Below, one piece after another: positions 32,307-40,738 of a stretch of 49,596 nucleotides of DNA (within the stretch, counting starts at the first letter, position 1; every line of letters starts with the position of its first letter). The notes under the pieces were generated by a model. That model made no database searches, was not told the DNA's origin, and saw nothing but the letters and a program-made list of their open reading frames with translations. The stretch is from Polaromonas sp. UBA4122 (GTDB taxonomy: Bacteria; Pseudomonadota; Gammaproteobacteria; Burkholderiales; Burkholderiaceae_C). The translations under genes were made by a program, and so were the position numbers. The stretch covers positions 1-49,596 of the forward strand of contig DFWY01000093.1 of the NCBI GenBank assembly GCA_002381615.1, in the 5' to 3' direction.

Positions 32307-32818
32307 CCATGGCCTACGAACGAACCAGATCCCTACGCTTCGGTTGGGAGTTCCTGATGGAACTGCGCGCTTCAGATTGCCTCACTGCTGAGCAGCGAAG
32401 AACCGTCGTCGAGATCTTGCGTCATTACCCGACAGGTGCGGAGATCAAGCAGTGGGCAAAAGACTGCGAAGAGGAATCGCCGGACACTGCGATTTACGGC
32501 TCACGGCTTTCTCCTGAAAACTTGAGGTCGACATACGTTGATCCTCAGGAGCCGGTGATTCCAGATTCCATTGAGCGCGGACCAACAACGCCGCAAGAAC
32601 GAGCTTATGCACTGCGCAGTGCGTACGAGTTTTTTCGCTTTGGCTTATTGTGGTCCAAAAAAGATAATTTGCCGGAGCGGCTGCGTCGGCAGACCCCTTA
32701 TGTGCTGCGACATTTCCCCGAAGGCCATGAAATCAACAACTGGGCCCTGTCGGATGCAAGAGCCAAGACACTGGATCCGAAATTCAAACAGTGGCTAACG
32801 CCGGAGGCTGCTTCATGA
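32303..32818 (+). CDS. Two-repeat small helical protein (BPSL0761-like)
   Basis: 171 residues; AAGGAGCGG precedes the ATG. The protein holds an internal duplication: ERTRSLRFGWEFLMELRA...LRHYPTGAEIKQWA at residues 5-52 and ERAYALRSAYEFFRFGLLWS...LRHFPEGHEINNWA at about 98-150. Each repeat is like the short Burkholderiales BPSL0761-type proteins (R-x-x-x-x-x-R-x-F-L-x-x-L ... LRHYP). Their function is unknown. Coupled to both neighbours. Confidence in the duplication is high, in the family name moderate. Confidence 0.65.
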   Translation: MTMAYERTRSLRFGWEFLMELRASDCLTAEQRRTVVEILRHYPTGAEIKQWAKDCEEESPDTAIYGSRLSPENLRSTYVDPQEPVIPDSIERGPTTPQERAYALRSAYEFFRFGLLWSKKDNLPERLRRQTPYVLRHFPEGHEINNWALSDARAKTLDPKFKQWLTPEAAS

Positions 32819-33093
32819 ACTGCTCAGAATTGATTGCCCTTCTGTCCAGTTTCCCACCCCAAGCCCGAGTGATTTTGGACGGCTACGAAGGTGGATTTAA
32901 CGATGCTACCAAACTAGATTTGGTAAACATAAAAGCCAATGCAAATCCAGATGTTGACTATTACGGCAGTCATCTGATCGACGACAAAGGGCCAACCGTT
33001 GAGGCGGCGGTATGGATCCATGGTGTCAACGCACACGGTGACAGTCTCTCAGTCCAGGACCTCGAGCAGCTTAAAGAAAATGGGATCTGGTGA
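32815..33093 (+). CDS. Small hypothetical protein, last gene before a double hairpin
   Basis: 92 residues from the ATG at 32815, overlapping the previous stop. MNCSELIALLSSFPPQARVI then LDGYEGGFNDATKLDLVNI suggests a small alpha/beta fold. Acidic, soluble, not recognised. The stop codon lies inside the left arm of a hairpin at 33087-33106. Confidence 0.6.
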   Translation: MNCSELIALLSSFPPQARVILDGYEGGFNDATKLDLVNIKANANPDVDYYGSHLIDDKGPTVEAAVWIHGVNAHGDSLSVQDLEQLKENGIW

Positions 33094-33140
33094 CAGCTTT
33101 CACCAGTTAAATACTCAGTCGGTGACAGCTTGTCACCGAC
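33087..33140 (+). terminator. Two similar hairpins in tandem, terminator or attenuator
   Basis: CTGGTGA/TCACCAG arms at 33087-33093 and 33100-33106 with loop CAGCTT; then GTCGGTGAC/GTCACCGAC at 33118-33126 and 33132-33140 with loop AGCTT. The two share the GGTGACAGCTT core. Neither has a T-run, so intrinsic termination would be weak. They may protect the upstream mRNA or split the operon in two. Confidence 0.5.
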
Positions 33141-33215
33141 TTACGAAGGATGAATAGTGATTTTAGATATCAACAAAAGGAGCGCGACATGACGTAACTA
33201 TTCAAAGGAAAAATC

Positions 33216-33539
33216 ATGTCACGTACATACAGACGCAAGAGCGCCCGCTACAACTTGGATTGGGTGCTGAGGGAGACCGTCCGGCTAAATGGATCCTTTT
33301 GCCATACTTATTTTGAGCCGGATAGCCGCGAGGGCAAGAAAGCAATGGCTCGCTATTTCAGCGACGCAGGGTGCGGTTCTTACGGCCATGGCACTCCGCC
33401 CCATTGGTACAGGCGTTACCTCAATCATCGATCTGATCGGCGTGAAGAGCAAAGGCTGCATCAGTGGCTGAGAAATCCAGAGTCGGACCGCGAGCTTGTG
33501 TTTTTACCCCGGATCAAAGATGCTTGTAACTTTTTTTGA
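33216..33539 (+). CDS. Hypothetical basic protein, 107 residues
   Basis: AAGGAAAAA lies before the ATG at 33216. MSRTYRRKSARYNLDWVLRE, then FSDAGCGSYGHGTPPHWYRR and YLNHRSDRREEQRLHQWLRN. Rich in Arg, His, Tyr; a nucleic-acid-binding role is possible. I have the impression of phage and plasmid relatives but no named family. It begins the second half of the array after the hairpins. Confidence 0.55.
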   Translation: MSRTYRRKSARYNLDWVLRETVRLNGSFCHTYFEPDSREGKKAMARYFSDAGCGSYGHGTPPHWYRRYLNHRSDRREEQRLHQWLRNPESDRELVFLPRIKDACNFF

Positions 33540-33545
33540 CGATCA

Positions 33546-34559
33546 ATGAAACACTGGAGCCAACATTCGTATGGTTACCTGCCTGACGGCTCGCGGGTGA
33601 TGGTCGCGTCTGTCGAGGCGGACTATCCAAGCCGACGAAAATTCCCAGTGGTTCTTCAGTGCCGCCCAGACGGGTTGTGGCGGCTTTGGCGCGACGGCTC
33701 AAGCCGTTTGTTGGCACCTGGCTACGTCTGGCCCAACGACTCCAAAGAGCCTCGCTACAAGGCGGAAATAAGCCTCCAACAGCATCTTCCGAAGGCATGG
33801 GGACTCCAGCATCTGAGCAGCTGCGTCATTCAACAAATTCCAAAACGAATCTTGAATGCCAAGACAGCCAATTTGGCTCGGTTGTTGATTGCCTGGTTCT
33901 TCAATGAATCAATTGCTTTTGCTTTTGGTTCTTTGTCGCGAGCAAATCTGTTATTGCGCCCTTTGGCGGTGTTGCCCCAGGCGCCTCTTTGGCGCCCGGT
34001 CGCGATCACCGTGGTGCCAAATACAGATGTTGTCGTGCGCGCACTCAATTCTGGAGTGCTACTGCAACGCCTGAAGCTCGGTCTAGAGCGCATTTACATT
34101 TCCGAAATGGCCTGTATCCGTGCGCCTCGAATTGAGTCGAGCCTGCACGCACTGGCGCGTCGATTCCCGGAACGATTGGTGCTGGTCAAGGCCGAGAACT
34201 ACGGATTTTTGAAGACTGCCTTGAAGATCAGGCGTGTTCGAGCTAGTGAATACCAGTTTGTCGGCTATCAGCTTCAAGGGCGATATGAAGATGATTTTGG
34301 CTATGACAAATTTGACAATCCAACCGCCCTTGTAGGTATGCTGAGATTTCGGATTGGAGATATCCCACGCGGCTCACGAATGTGGTGGATCCACGAGGAA
34401 GATATTGGTTTTAAAAAGTGGGATGGGCTCGATGTTGATGGCATGCTGCTCATTGAGCAGCATGCAAAAGCACTGCGCGCGCTGCAAAACAAAAGATCAA
34501 ACGAAGCGCTGGCAAAAATGCTATTTAAAAAGCAGGAAATACCCGATGGGTCTACCTAA
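33546..34559 (+). CDS. Hypothetical protein, 337 residues
   Basis: Starts MKHWSQHSYGYLPDGSRVMV only 6 bases after the previous stop, without a clear ribosome site, so translation is probably coupled. The middle includes LRPLAVLPQAPLWRPVAITV and LVLVKAENYGFLKTALKIRR; the C-terminus GYQLQGRYEDDFGYDKFDNP and FRIGDIPRGSRMWWIHEEDI looks like a compact beta domain. No membrane segment with a clean profile, no known motif. It overlaps the next small gene by 14 bases. Confidence 0.5.
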   Translation: MKHWSQHSYGYLPDGSRVMVASVEADYPSRRKFPVVLQCRPDGLWRLWRDGSSRLLAPGYVWPNDSKEPRYKAEISLQQHLPKAWGLQHLSSCVIQQIPKRILNAKTANLARLLIAWFFNESIAFAFGSLSRANLLLRPLAVLPQAPLWRPVAITVVPNTDVVVRALNSGVLLQRLKLGLERIYISEMACIRAPRIESSLHALARRFPERLVLVKAENYGFLKTALKIRRVRASEYQFVGYQLQGRYEDDFGYDKFDNPTALVGMLRFRIGDIPRGSRMWWIHEEDIGFKKWDGLDVDGMLLIEQHAKALRALQNKRSNEALAKMLFKKQEIPDGST

Positions 34560-34695
34560 ATACGCAGACGAGCACCGCTGGGAGCGGTTGTTCCATTTAT
34601 CGGACCAGCTTGATGCCGTACATGTGACGTTTTCCATGAACAAGGATCACTGGCTGATATTCAGGCGTCGGGATTTCGAGGATGACAGGCCATGA
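34546..34695 (+). CDS. 49-residue hypothetical protein
   Basis: ATG at 34546 with AGGAAA 5-6 bases upstream. MGLPKYADEHRWERLFHLSD then DAVHVTFSMNKDHWLIFRRR. It overlaps the end of the previous gene and its own stop overlaps the HAD gene start (ATGA), so it fits the operon pattern despite its size. Function unknown. Confidence 0.5.
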   Translation: MGLPKYADEHRWERLFHLSDQLDAVHVTFSMNKDHWLIFRRRDFEDDRP

Positions 34696-35285
34696 AATTA
34701 TCTTTAATCCAGCCCGTTTTGTTTTTGGATTTTGATGATGTCCTTTGTCTGAACAAACCCTTTGGCGGTTACGACGCCATTGCTGCCATTGGTCGCGCAG
34801 AAAAAGAGCCCGGCGTCAGCCTTGATGATGCCGAATTCGAAGATTTGTGGGTGAGCCTGTTCGACGCAGGCGCCAAGGGGTATTTGCTCGCGCTGCACAA
34901 TGAGTTCTCGCCCAGCTATGTGCTGTCGACCAGTTGGCGAAATTTTATGAACAGACCGGCGTTGGTTGCAATTCTTCGGAGAACTGGATTCGGTTTTGTT
35001 GCAGAGAATCTTCACCAAAATTGGGGGACACCAATTGGCCTGGGTTACCAGGATCGACCGAGAGAGATCAGCAACTGGCTTGGGAAAAACGCTGCGCATG
35101 AGGGGCGATGGGTGACTCTTGATGATGAGCGTTCTGGTGCTGGGTTTGTCGACTGGCCAATCTCCAAGCATAAACCGTTCATCGTCATATGTCGCGAGAA
35201 CGTTGGGTTAACCGCGGTCGAATACGAGAAGTTGCGAGTGGCTTTTCGACTCAGGATCTGCGCAGGAAAATCAGATCATGATTGA
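34692..35285 (+). CDS. HAD-superfamily protein, DFDDV variant
   Basis: 197 residues. Motif I LFLDFDDVLCLNKPFGGYDA has both aspartates, with Asp in place of the usual Gly after the second. Motif II is YVLSTSWRNFMN and motif IV RWVTLDDERSGAGF. The insert after motif I is longer than in the HAD at 31842. Probably an active phosphatase-type HAD. It stands directly before the third phosphoesterase, mirroring the HAD-fragment/phosphoesterase pair at 29862-30907. Confidence 0.75.
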   Translation: MKLSLIQPVLFLDFDDVLCLNKPFGGYDAIAAIGRAEKEPGVSLDDAEFEDLWVSLFDAGAKGYLLALHNEFSPSYVLSTSWRNFMNRPALVAILRRTGFGFVAENLHQNWGTPIGLGYQDRPREISNWLGKNAAHEGRWVTLDDERSGAGFVDWPISKHKPFIVICRENVGLTAVEYEKLRVAFRLRICAGKSDHD

Positions 35286-35291
35286 TTTCAA

Positions 35292-36137
35292 ATGGTAAAG
35301 CTCCTGGTTCTCTCCGATCTGCACCTGGAGTGCTGCGCGTTCGAGCCGGACACAGACGCGGTGGCCGCCGCCGATGTCGTGGTGCTGGCCGGTGACATTC
35401 ATCCCGGTGACAACGGCATCATCTGGGCCCGCAATACTTTCGGCGACATTCCGGTCGTGTACGTCGCCGGCAATCACGAGCTGTACAGCGAGGATTTCGA
35501 TCTTGGCATTGATGCTTTGCGAAAGACCGCCAGAGCTCACGATGTCCATTTTCTGGAAAACGACACGGTAACCATTGGCAATGTGCAATTCCTGGGTTGC
35601 ACGCTGTGGACCGATTTTGAGTTCTTTGGAAAAGAGCAGGCGCTAAAAATGATGGAGCACGCTCAGAACAACAATTTAGATTACAAAGCCATTTATGGCA
35701 TCCGAAACGGTTTCGGCAGAAAGCTGACTGTAGAGATGACGCTGGAGCGTCACGCGGCCAGTCGCACTTGGCTGGAAGCGGAGTTGGCTAAAGCAGATCC
35801 AGCGAAGACAGTCGTCGTCACACATCATTTGCCGCATCGAAATTCCACACCGCCGAAGTATGCTGCAGATTGGATGACAGGGGCATATGGCTCGCAGCTT
35901 CCGGATGAGTTGATGTTGCATGCGGGCCTGTGGATCCATGGCCACACACACAGTTCCGCGAACTACCGCATTGAAGACGCCAAACGCTACGTTCGGGTGG
36001 TGTGCAATCCACGTGGCATTTCGCAGGGGTGGCCGGCCCGCGACGCGGAAAATCCAAGGTTTGAACCGGGCCTGTTGATCACGCAACTGCCAGGGGGAAA
36101 TTGGGCGGAAGACTATGTGTCAGAGTCCTGGAACTGA
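35292..36137 (+). CDS. Metallophosphoesterase, third copy
   Basis: 281 residues; starts 6 bases after the HAD stop. Motifs: KLLVLSDLHLECC, VVVLAGDIHPGDNG, VYVAGNHELYSED, VVVTHHLPHR and LWIHGHTHSSANYR. Closely parallel to the copy at 30098-30907, with shared HFLEND, FLGCTLWTD, MMEHAQ, LERHAASRTWLEAELAKADP. Expected two-metal phosphohydrolase in the cytoplasm. It is the last gene of the array; immediately downstream the sequence becomes insertion-sequence debris, so the operon may once have continued. Confidence 0.88.
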   Translation: MVKLLVLSDLHLECCAFEPDTDAVAAADVVVLAGDIHPGDNGIIWARNTFGDIPVVYVAGNHELYSEDFDLGIDALRKTARAHDVHFLENDTVTIGNVQFLGCTLWTDFEFFGKEQALKMMEHAQNNNLDYKAIYGIRNGFGRKLTVEMTLERHAASRTWLEAELAKADPAKTVVVTHHLPHRNSTPPKYAADWMTGAYGSQLPDELMLHAGLWIHGHTHSSANYRIEDAKRYVRVVCNPRGISQGWPARDAENPRFEPGLLITQLPGGNWAEDYVSESWN

Positions 36138-36580
36138 TGGCCAACGCCGGGTGAAAACCAAGATGAAAATATGGAATTGATCCCGTTGCAAGCAACCGTA
36201 ACGCTGGGTGCAGGCGGGCTGGAAGCAGTGTTATCTGATGGACGAATGCTGCATCACCCAGACGCCGATGGCCATGGCCGAGTTGCTGTTGGCGCAAGGT
36301 GTCCACGCCGATGGAGTCCACATGCCCGATTGGCGCGCCGGTGACTGTGCACCATCGGCTGGTCAAAAGGTAGCGATCATGGGCCGGATGAGAAAACATC
36401 CGACGCCAGGCGACAACACGGATATCGCCGCGGTCCGGGTCCAACGCTGAATGACGCGGCTTCCAGCCAAGAAAGCAACTTCGAAGCTGCGATGGCACTG
36501 AAAGAAGTGACTGACATTGCGTACGCGTGCTGGGAAATTGTGAAAAATCAAAAGCTGTTGCGAAACTTTCCGCGTCATAC
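36138..36580. other. Junction after the operon, no supported gene
   Basis: Short plus-strand frames (a 58-codon ORF from the ATG at 36171, and 36208-36450) could be two frames of one decayed gene, but I recognise nothing and see no ribosome site. This marks the border between the operon and the insertion-sequence remnants. Confidence 0.4.
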
Positions 36581-36589
36581 TGGTTTTAA

Positions 36590-36880
36590 CCAGAAGTTGT
36601 TGCCTCAAAATGCAGAAGTTAACGAGACCAGATTCCAGCGGCGCGGATTCCGTCAGGCGGTTCTCGTACCGCGAGAAGGCATTGACCCCGCCGCCAAAGA
36701 TTTCGGCGGCTTGGCGTTGATCCAGGTCGAGCTTCTTGCGCACCATGGCGATGTAGTCAGGATCGACATAGGCCGCCGTTCACCTGCCGCCGAAATTAGC
36801 CAAGCAACTCGCTGTAGCGGTCGCCGTGCTCGCGGTTCAAGATCACCTCGCCGCAGGCCGGGCAAAAGTCGCCCGTCACC
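36590..36880 (-). pseudogene. mqsA: MqsA-type antitoxin, truncated and frameshifted
   Basis: The minus strand reads CPACGEVILNREHGDRYSEL-LG (the zinc-ribbon half). Then a stop codon stands where the family has a Lys, and one extra base follows. In the next frame come VRKKLDLDQRQAAEIFGGGV and NAFSRYEN, the HTH signature of MqsA (E. coli has VRKKLSLTQKEASEIFGGGV). The N-terminus is cut by an IS4-type fragment at about 36880, and the C-terminus diverges after RYEN. No mqsR toxin remains. Confidence 0.75.
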
Positions 36881-36882
36881 GC

Positions 36883-37131
36883 TGGAATCCGCCGACGGTT
36901 GCGCTGTCGATGTTCATGCGCCAGGCGCTGGAGGCCGATGGATCGTGCCAGAAGGCGGTCAACGGCTGGGCAGCGCAGCGCGCGGCCGATGGTCTGAGCG
37001 CGTGCAGCGTTCGCACCGGTGGGTATTGCAGGGCTCGCCAGCGGCTGCCCCTGGAGATGGTCAGTGCACTGGCGCGCCAGACAGGCCGCCTGCTCAGCCA
37101 AAAGGCGCTGGCGCCATGGCTGTGGCGCGGG
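36883..37131 (+). pseudogene. IS4-type transposase, N-terminal fragment
   Basis: The frame reading FMRQALEADGSCQKAVNGWA, SVRTGGYCRARQRLPLEMVS and LSQKALAPWLWRGR is the N-terminal region of IS4-family transposases of the kind with G-x-YC-x-AR-x-RLP and WLWRGR. It ends exactly where IS3 sequence begins. The DDE domain is missing. Different from the intact IS4 element at 24.6 kb. Confidence 0.65.
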
Positions 37132-38161
37132 CGCGCGGCTGCACCTGGCCTGCGAGGTCGCCGGCATCGACCTGCGCACCCTGCAGCGCTGGAAGGCCAG
37201 CGACGGCCTCGTGGCAGGTGATGGCAGGCCGCTGGCCGTGCGGGCCACACCATCGCATGCCTTGAGCCCGGCGGAGCGTGCGGCCGTCCTGAGCGCGGCC
37301 AATGAGCCGCGCTTTGCCGACGTGCCCCCGGCGCGCATCGTGCCGGCACTGGCCGACGAGGGCATCTACCTCGCCAGCGAGTCCACGTTCGCCCGCGTGC
37401 TGCGCGCCCATGGGCAGAACGCGCGCCGCGGTCGTGCCAAGGCGCCCAGAGCGACGCGCCCGCCGACCACGCACATTGCCCGAGCGCCACGTGAAGTTTG
37501 GTGCTGGGACATGACCTATCTGCCCGCCAACGTGCTCGGCCGGTGGTTCTACCTGTACCTGATCCTGGATCTGTACAGCCGCAAGATCGTCGGCTGGGAG
37601 GTGCACGCCAGCGACGACTCCGATCATGCTGCTCACCTGGTGCGCCGCACGGCGCTGGCCGAGGGCATCGCCACGCTCAAGACCAAGCCCGTGCTGCACG
37701 GCGACAACGGCTCCACGCTCAAGGCCACGACGGTGCTGACCATGCTCAACTGGCTGGGCGTCAAGCCCTCGTACTCACGCCCTCGCGTGAGCGACGACAA
37801 CGCCTACGCCGAAGCGCTGTTTCGCACGGCCAAGTACCGCCCGGAGTTCCCGACCAAAGGCTTCGAAAAGCTCGATGACGCCCGCGCCTGGGCGGCCGGC
37901 TTCGTGCATTGGTACAACGTGGACCACCACCACAGCGGCATTCGCTACGTCAGCCCAGCCGAGCGACACGACGGTCGTGACGTCGCTATCTTGTCCGCTC
38001 GTCACGCCCTGTACCTCAAAGCCCGCAAACGCAATCCAGCACGCTGGTCAGGCAAGACACGCGACTGGTCTCACATCGAAATCGTCACGCTCAATCCCGA
38101 GCGCGACTCGGTCGTCACAGCACATTTGAGGAGCATCGATACCCAGCCTTTAGCCGCATGA
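37130..38161 (+). pseudogene. IS3-family transposase OrfB, 5'-truncated
   Basis: About 340 residues are preserved: LACEVAGIDLRTLQRWKASD, the HTH_21 region (YLASESTFARVLRAHGQ), and the integrase core VWCWDMTYLP (first Asp), LHGDNGSTLK (second Asp) and NAYAEALFRTAKYRPEFP (Glu), ending HLRSIDTQPLAA. The core is complete, but the start codon region and OrfA are lost at the junction with the IS4 fragment at about 37130, giving a chimeric open frame from 37019. Without OrfA and a left end it should be immobile. Confidence 0.8.
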
Positions 38162-38662
38162 CAGACGCGACAACCCGCTTGACACGCGCCGACCGCGTCG
38201 ACGACTCCGGCGGAAGGACGCAGTCTATGGAGCGCTTACCGAACACCTGCGCGAGCTGGCCATGGCCTTGACCGACGTGCAAGCCGCTGAGGAACTCAAT
38301 GAGGCACGCGCTGCGCTGTTCAAACGCGTCCCGGCACGCACCGGCTGAGCCGAGAGCAACGGGGGGCCGTAAATCAACACGGCCGCGGGGGGGGCCGGGC
38401 GCTGCGCGCCCGGCAGGCTGTGGACATGTGGACGATGCGCTGACGCGCACCGGCACGGTCCGTGGACAACGCTGCGCGTTGCCCACCGCCCGTGCCTTCG
38501 CCCACATGCCCACAGCCTTCGACCAACGTAGAAGAACCCCAAAACCCGGGCCCCAATACACTGGCCTCGTCTACAACGGATCGACGCTCCGCGCGTCCCC
38601 GAGGTCAGGCCTCTCCAGGCTCTTAAGAAACACCATCCAAGTGATTGGTTTTGAATGGTTTT
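38162..38662. other. Insertion-sequence debris, no intact gene
   Basis: A plus-strand frame at about 38220-38348 reads TEHLRELAMALTDVQAAEEL then NEARAALFKRVPARTG and a stop; it looks like the tail of a real protein but has no start. The rest (GC-rich, 38360-38540) shows nothing recognisable. Confidence 0.4.
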
Positions 38663-39249
38663 TTATCTGGGTTGAGGTTCTGTTGCGACCAATTTCATTC
38701 CCATTTTCTTAGCGCGCTGGTTCAAGTGCCACAGAACACGTTCGCGGTAGCGCTCTTCATAGTAGTCCTGACCTTTGTCGGTGTATTCCTCACCTTTGGT
38801 GAGCATCGTGTAGATCAGCCGCGCGAGCTTGTGCGCCGCAGCGGCGACCGCCTTTGATTTATCCATGCGCGAGCACATGCGTCTGAAGTACGCGCCCAGT
38901 GCAGATTGGCTCGGGCGTAGAGCCGCCGCAGCGAGCTTCAGCGCCTGAGCGGCATGGTTGGCGCATCGCTTGGTTTTGCCACTCATCACCTTGCCCCCGG
39001 TGATCTTGGTACCCGGACACAACCCCAACCAGCTTGCAAAGTGGCCAACAGTTGGAAAGCGAGACATGTCCGTTCCTGTTTCGCTGATGACAGCAACTCG
39101 CGCACAGGTTCATCGTCGCGATCCGGGGGAACGGCTACAAAGTGAGAGGCGCTTCCAATGTCGATGCCGGCAGCGTTGGGGTGAGTGATCGTCAGGGCCG
39201 CCCGGGACTTGCCCGCTTTGAGACTGACTTTTGCGTTGCGTTTGGCCAT
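38663..39249 (-). pseudogene. IS110-family transposase with internal deletion
   Basis: On the minus strand the first ~50 residues contain ITHPNAAGIDIGSASHFVAV, the IS110 DEDD N-terminus. A frame change at about 39060-39100 then leads to MSRFPTVGHFASWLGLCPGT, KITGGKVMSGKTKRCANHAA and KLARLIYTMLTKGEEYTDKG, the Transposase_20 C-terminal domain. The central ~200 residues are missing. Not functional. Confidence 0.85.
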
Positions 39250-39804
39250 AGTCTTACTCCATCATTGAGTTGGGAATATGGAGCCGCATCGGGTACGCCG
39301 TCTTGCTCACTCTCTTAAACGGGATATCTGCACAGCGGCTGCAAACCGCCACGTCGATTCACCAATATCGATGACGTTACCCAGGACCACGCTCATACGC
39401 GGGCATTTCGCACCATTGCCTTATCGGTCTTCAGCGGCACCACGCTCCCACTCTGACACAACGAAGGCCCGCAGTGTTTCTTCGGCGCGATTTTCGGCAG
39501 TGGGCCGATTACTTCGCTCATACCTCGTTTGGAAAAGACTGCCCCCGGGGCCAAGAAACCACCCGTCTTCAACCTCCAGCGCAACCTACGCGAGCGCGTC
39601 AGATGAAATCAAGCAGCGTTGCCGGAGGGACACGAGCAAATCGCTCACACACTCGTGGTCTGCACGACCCAATGCGATCGAATTGGTCGACACGATGCCT
39701 CGGCCGGCTGAATCGCATCGGCACGGTGCGACAAAACAGACCAACTCGGCCAAGAGGACGGTTGGGCTCACGGATTCAGGGTTTACTCAAGAACGCACCC
39801 TGCA
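39250..39804. other. Gap before the catabolic island, no gene seen
   Basis: A plus-strand frame is open from 39278 to 39808 but its translation is Ser/Arg/Thr-rich without domain-like character, and there is no ribosome site. I regard it as non-coding debris between the insertion-sequence remnants and the GntR gene. Confidence 0.45.
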
Positions 39805-40560
39805 CTAGCCATAGACACGCGTGAGCAGCTGTGACCTTTCGCGTGTGCCCTCCGAGTACCCCATGTGCTGCTTGATGATGTACTCGTATGCGCCCAGGAT
39901 GTCCTGCCGCACGGCCTCGCAAGCGACACCTACTGCATGCGCCTCGAGGGCATCGATCAAGTTGGCGTGATGCTGTGCGGCGATCTTGTTGCGGGTGCGC
40001 TCTGACCCCGATCGAAGGTCATAGTTGAGCACCGGTCCGATGCGCAGCCACAACGATTCAATCATCTTCACCAACATCGGCATGCCCGATGCCTCATAGA
40101 GCGAGAAGTGCAGGGCTTTATTTAGCAGCACTACCTGAGCCAGCCCCTGTGGGCCTGCTTCCAAGCACCGGGACAACTCCGCATTGATCTCGCGCAGCGA
40201 CGACAGCAGCGACGGCGTTACGCGCGCACCGGCCTGTGCCACCGCGTAGCTCTCAATCTCCAGTCGGATCTGCGTAATCTCGTGAAACTGCGCCGCAGTC
40301 ATCATAGGTACCCGCACCGAGCGGTTAGGCGTGGCTTCTAAGGCTCGGTCGGCCACCAGTTGGTAGACCGCCTGGCGCACCGGCATCACGCTAACCCCCA
40401 GCGCCGCCGCCGTGGAGCGGAGCGACAGTGTTTCGCCGGGTACGACCTGCCCCGTGAGGAGGATCTCTTTGATCTGTTTAAGCACTTGATCGCTCAGCGT
40501 CTCGCGCGGCGCGAATGGATCAGCGGCTCGAAGCGCCGGGGGAAGGACGGAGATGAACAT
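39805..40560 (-). CDS. GntR-family (FCD subfamily) transcriptional regulator
   Basis: About 251 residues from the ATG at 40560; a GTG at 40578 is possible. The N-terminal winged helix shows LSDQVLKQIKEILLTGQVVP, GETLSLRSTAAALGVSVMPV and RQAVYQLVADRALEATPNRS. The C-terminal all-helical FCD ligand domain has ITQIRLEIESYAVAQA, NKALHFSLYEASGMPMLV and AAQHHANLIDALEA, with acidic and His residues that usually hold a metal next to a carboxylate ligand. It diverges from the ABC importer genes; two identical palindromes lie between. It probably represses the island until the substrate or an intermediate binds. Confidence 0.9.
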   Translation of the reverse strand: MFISVLPPALRAADPFAPRETLSDQVLKQIKEILLTGQVVPGETLSLRSTAAALGVSVMPVRQAVYQLVADRALEATPNRSVRVPMMTAAQFHEITQIRLEIESYAVAQAGARVTPSLLSSLREINAELSRCLEAGPQGLAQVVLLNKALHFSLYEASGMPMLVKMIESLWLRIGPVLNYDLRSGSERTRNKIAAQHHANLIDALEAHAVGVACEAVRQDILGAYEYIIKQHMGYSEGTRERSQLLTRVYG

Positions 40561-40588
40561 GTGGGTTAGGGAAAACACTGCCTCTAAT

Positions 40589-40635
40589 TGTGATCACAGT
40601 ATATTAATATCGTTTTGGTCTCGACTGTGATCACA
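40589..40635. promoter_or_regulatory. Two identical GntR-type operators
   Basis: TGTGATCACA, a perfect 10-bp palindrome, occurs at 40589-40598 and again at 40626-40635, 37 bp apart, in the gap between the GntR gene and the importer operon. The AT-rich TATATTAATATC stretch between them could hold promoter -10 elements for either direction. Binding by the divergent GntR protein is inferred. Confidence 0.75.
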
Positions 40636-40738
40636 CATTGCTCGCCCGGGTCGCTGTCTGGAGAGGAAGTGCCTAGACATCGAGTGGATGTAGTGGCTGT
40701 CGGGACAAATGTGCGTGAACCACTCAGGAGAAATAACG

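Noticed and set aside
36138..36480. Two short plus-strand frames as a frameshifted gene
   Set aside because: The combined translation resembles nothing I know and there is no start signal; too weak to call.
39278..39808. 176-codon plus-strand frame before the GntR gene
   Set aside because: No ribosome site, Ser/Arg/Thr-rich composition without secondary-structure pattern, and located in insertion-sequence debris.
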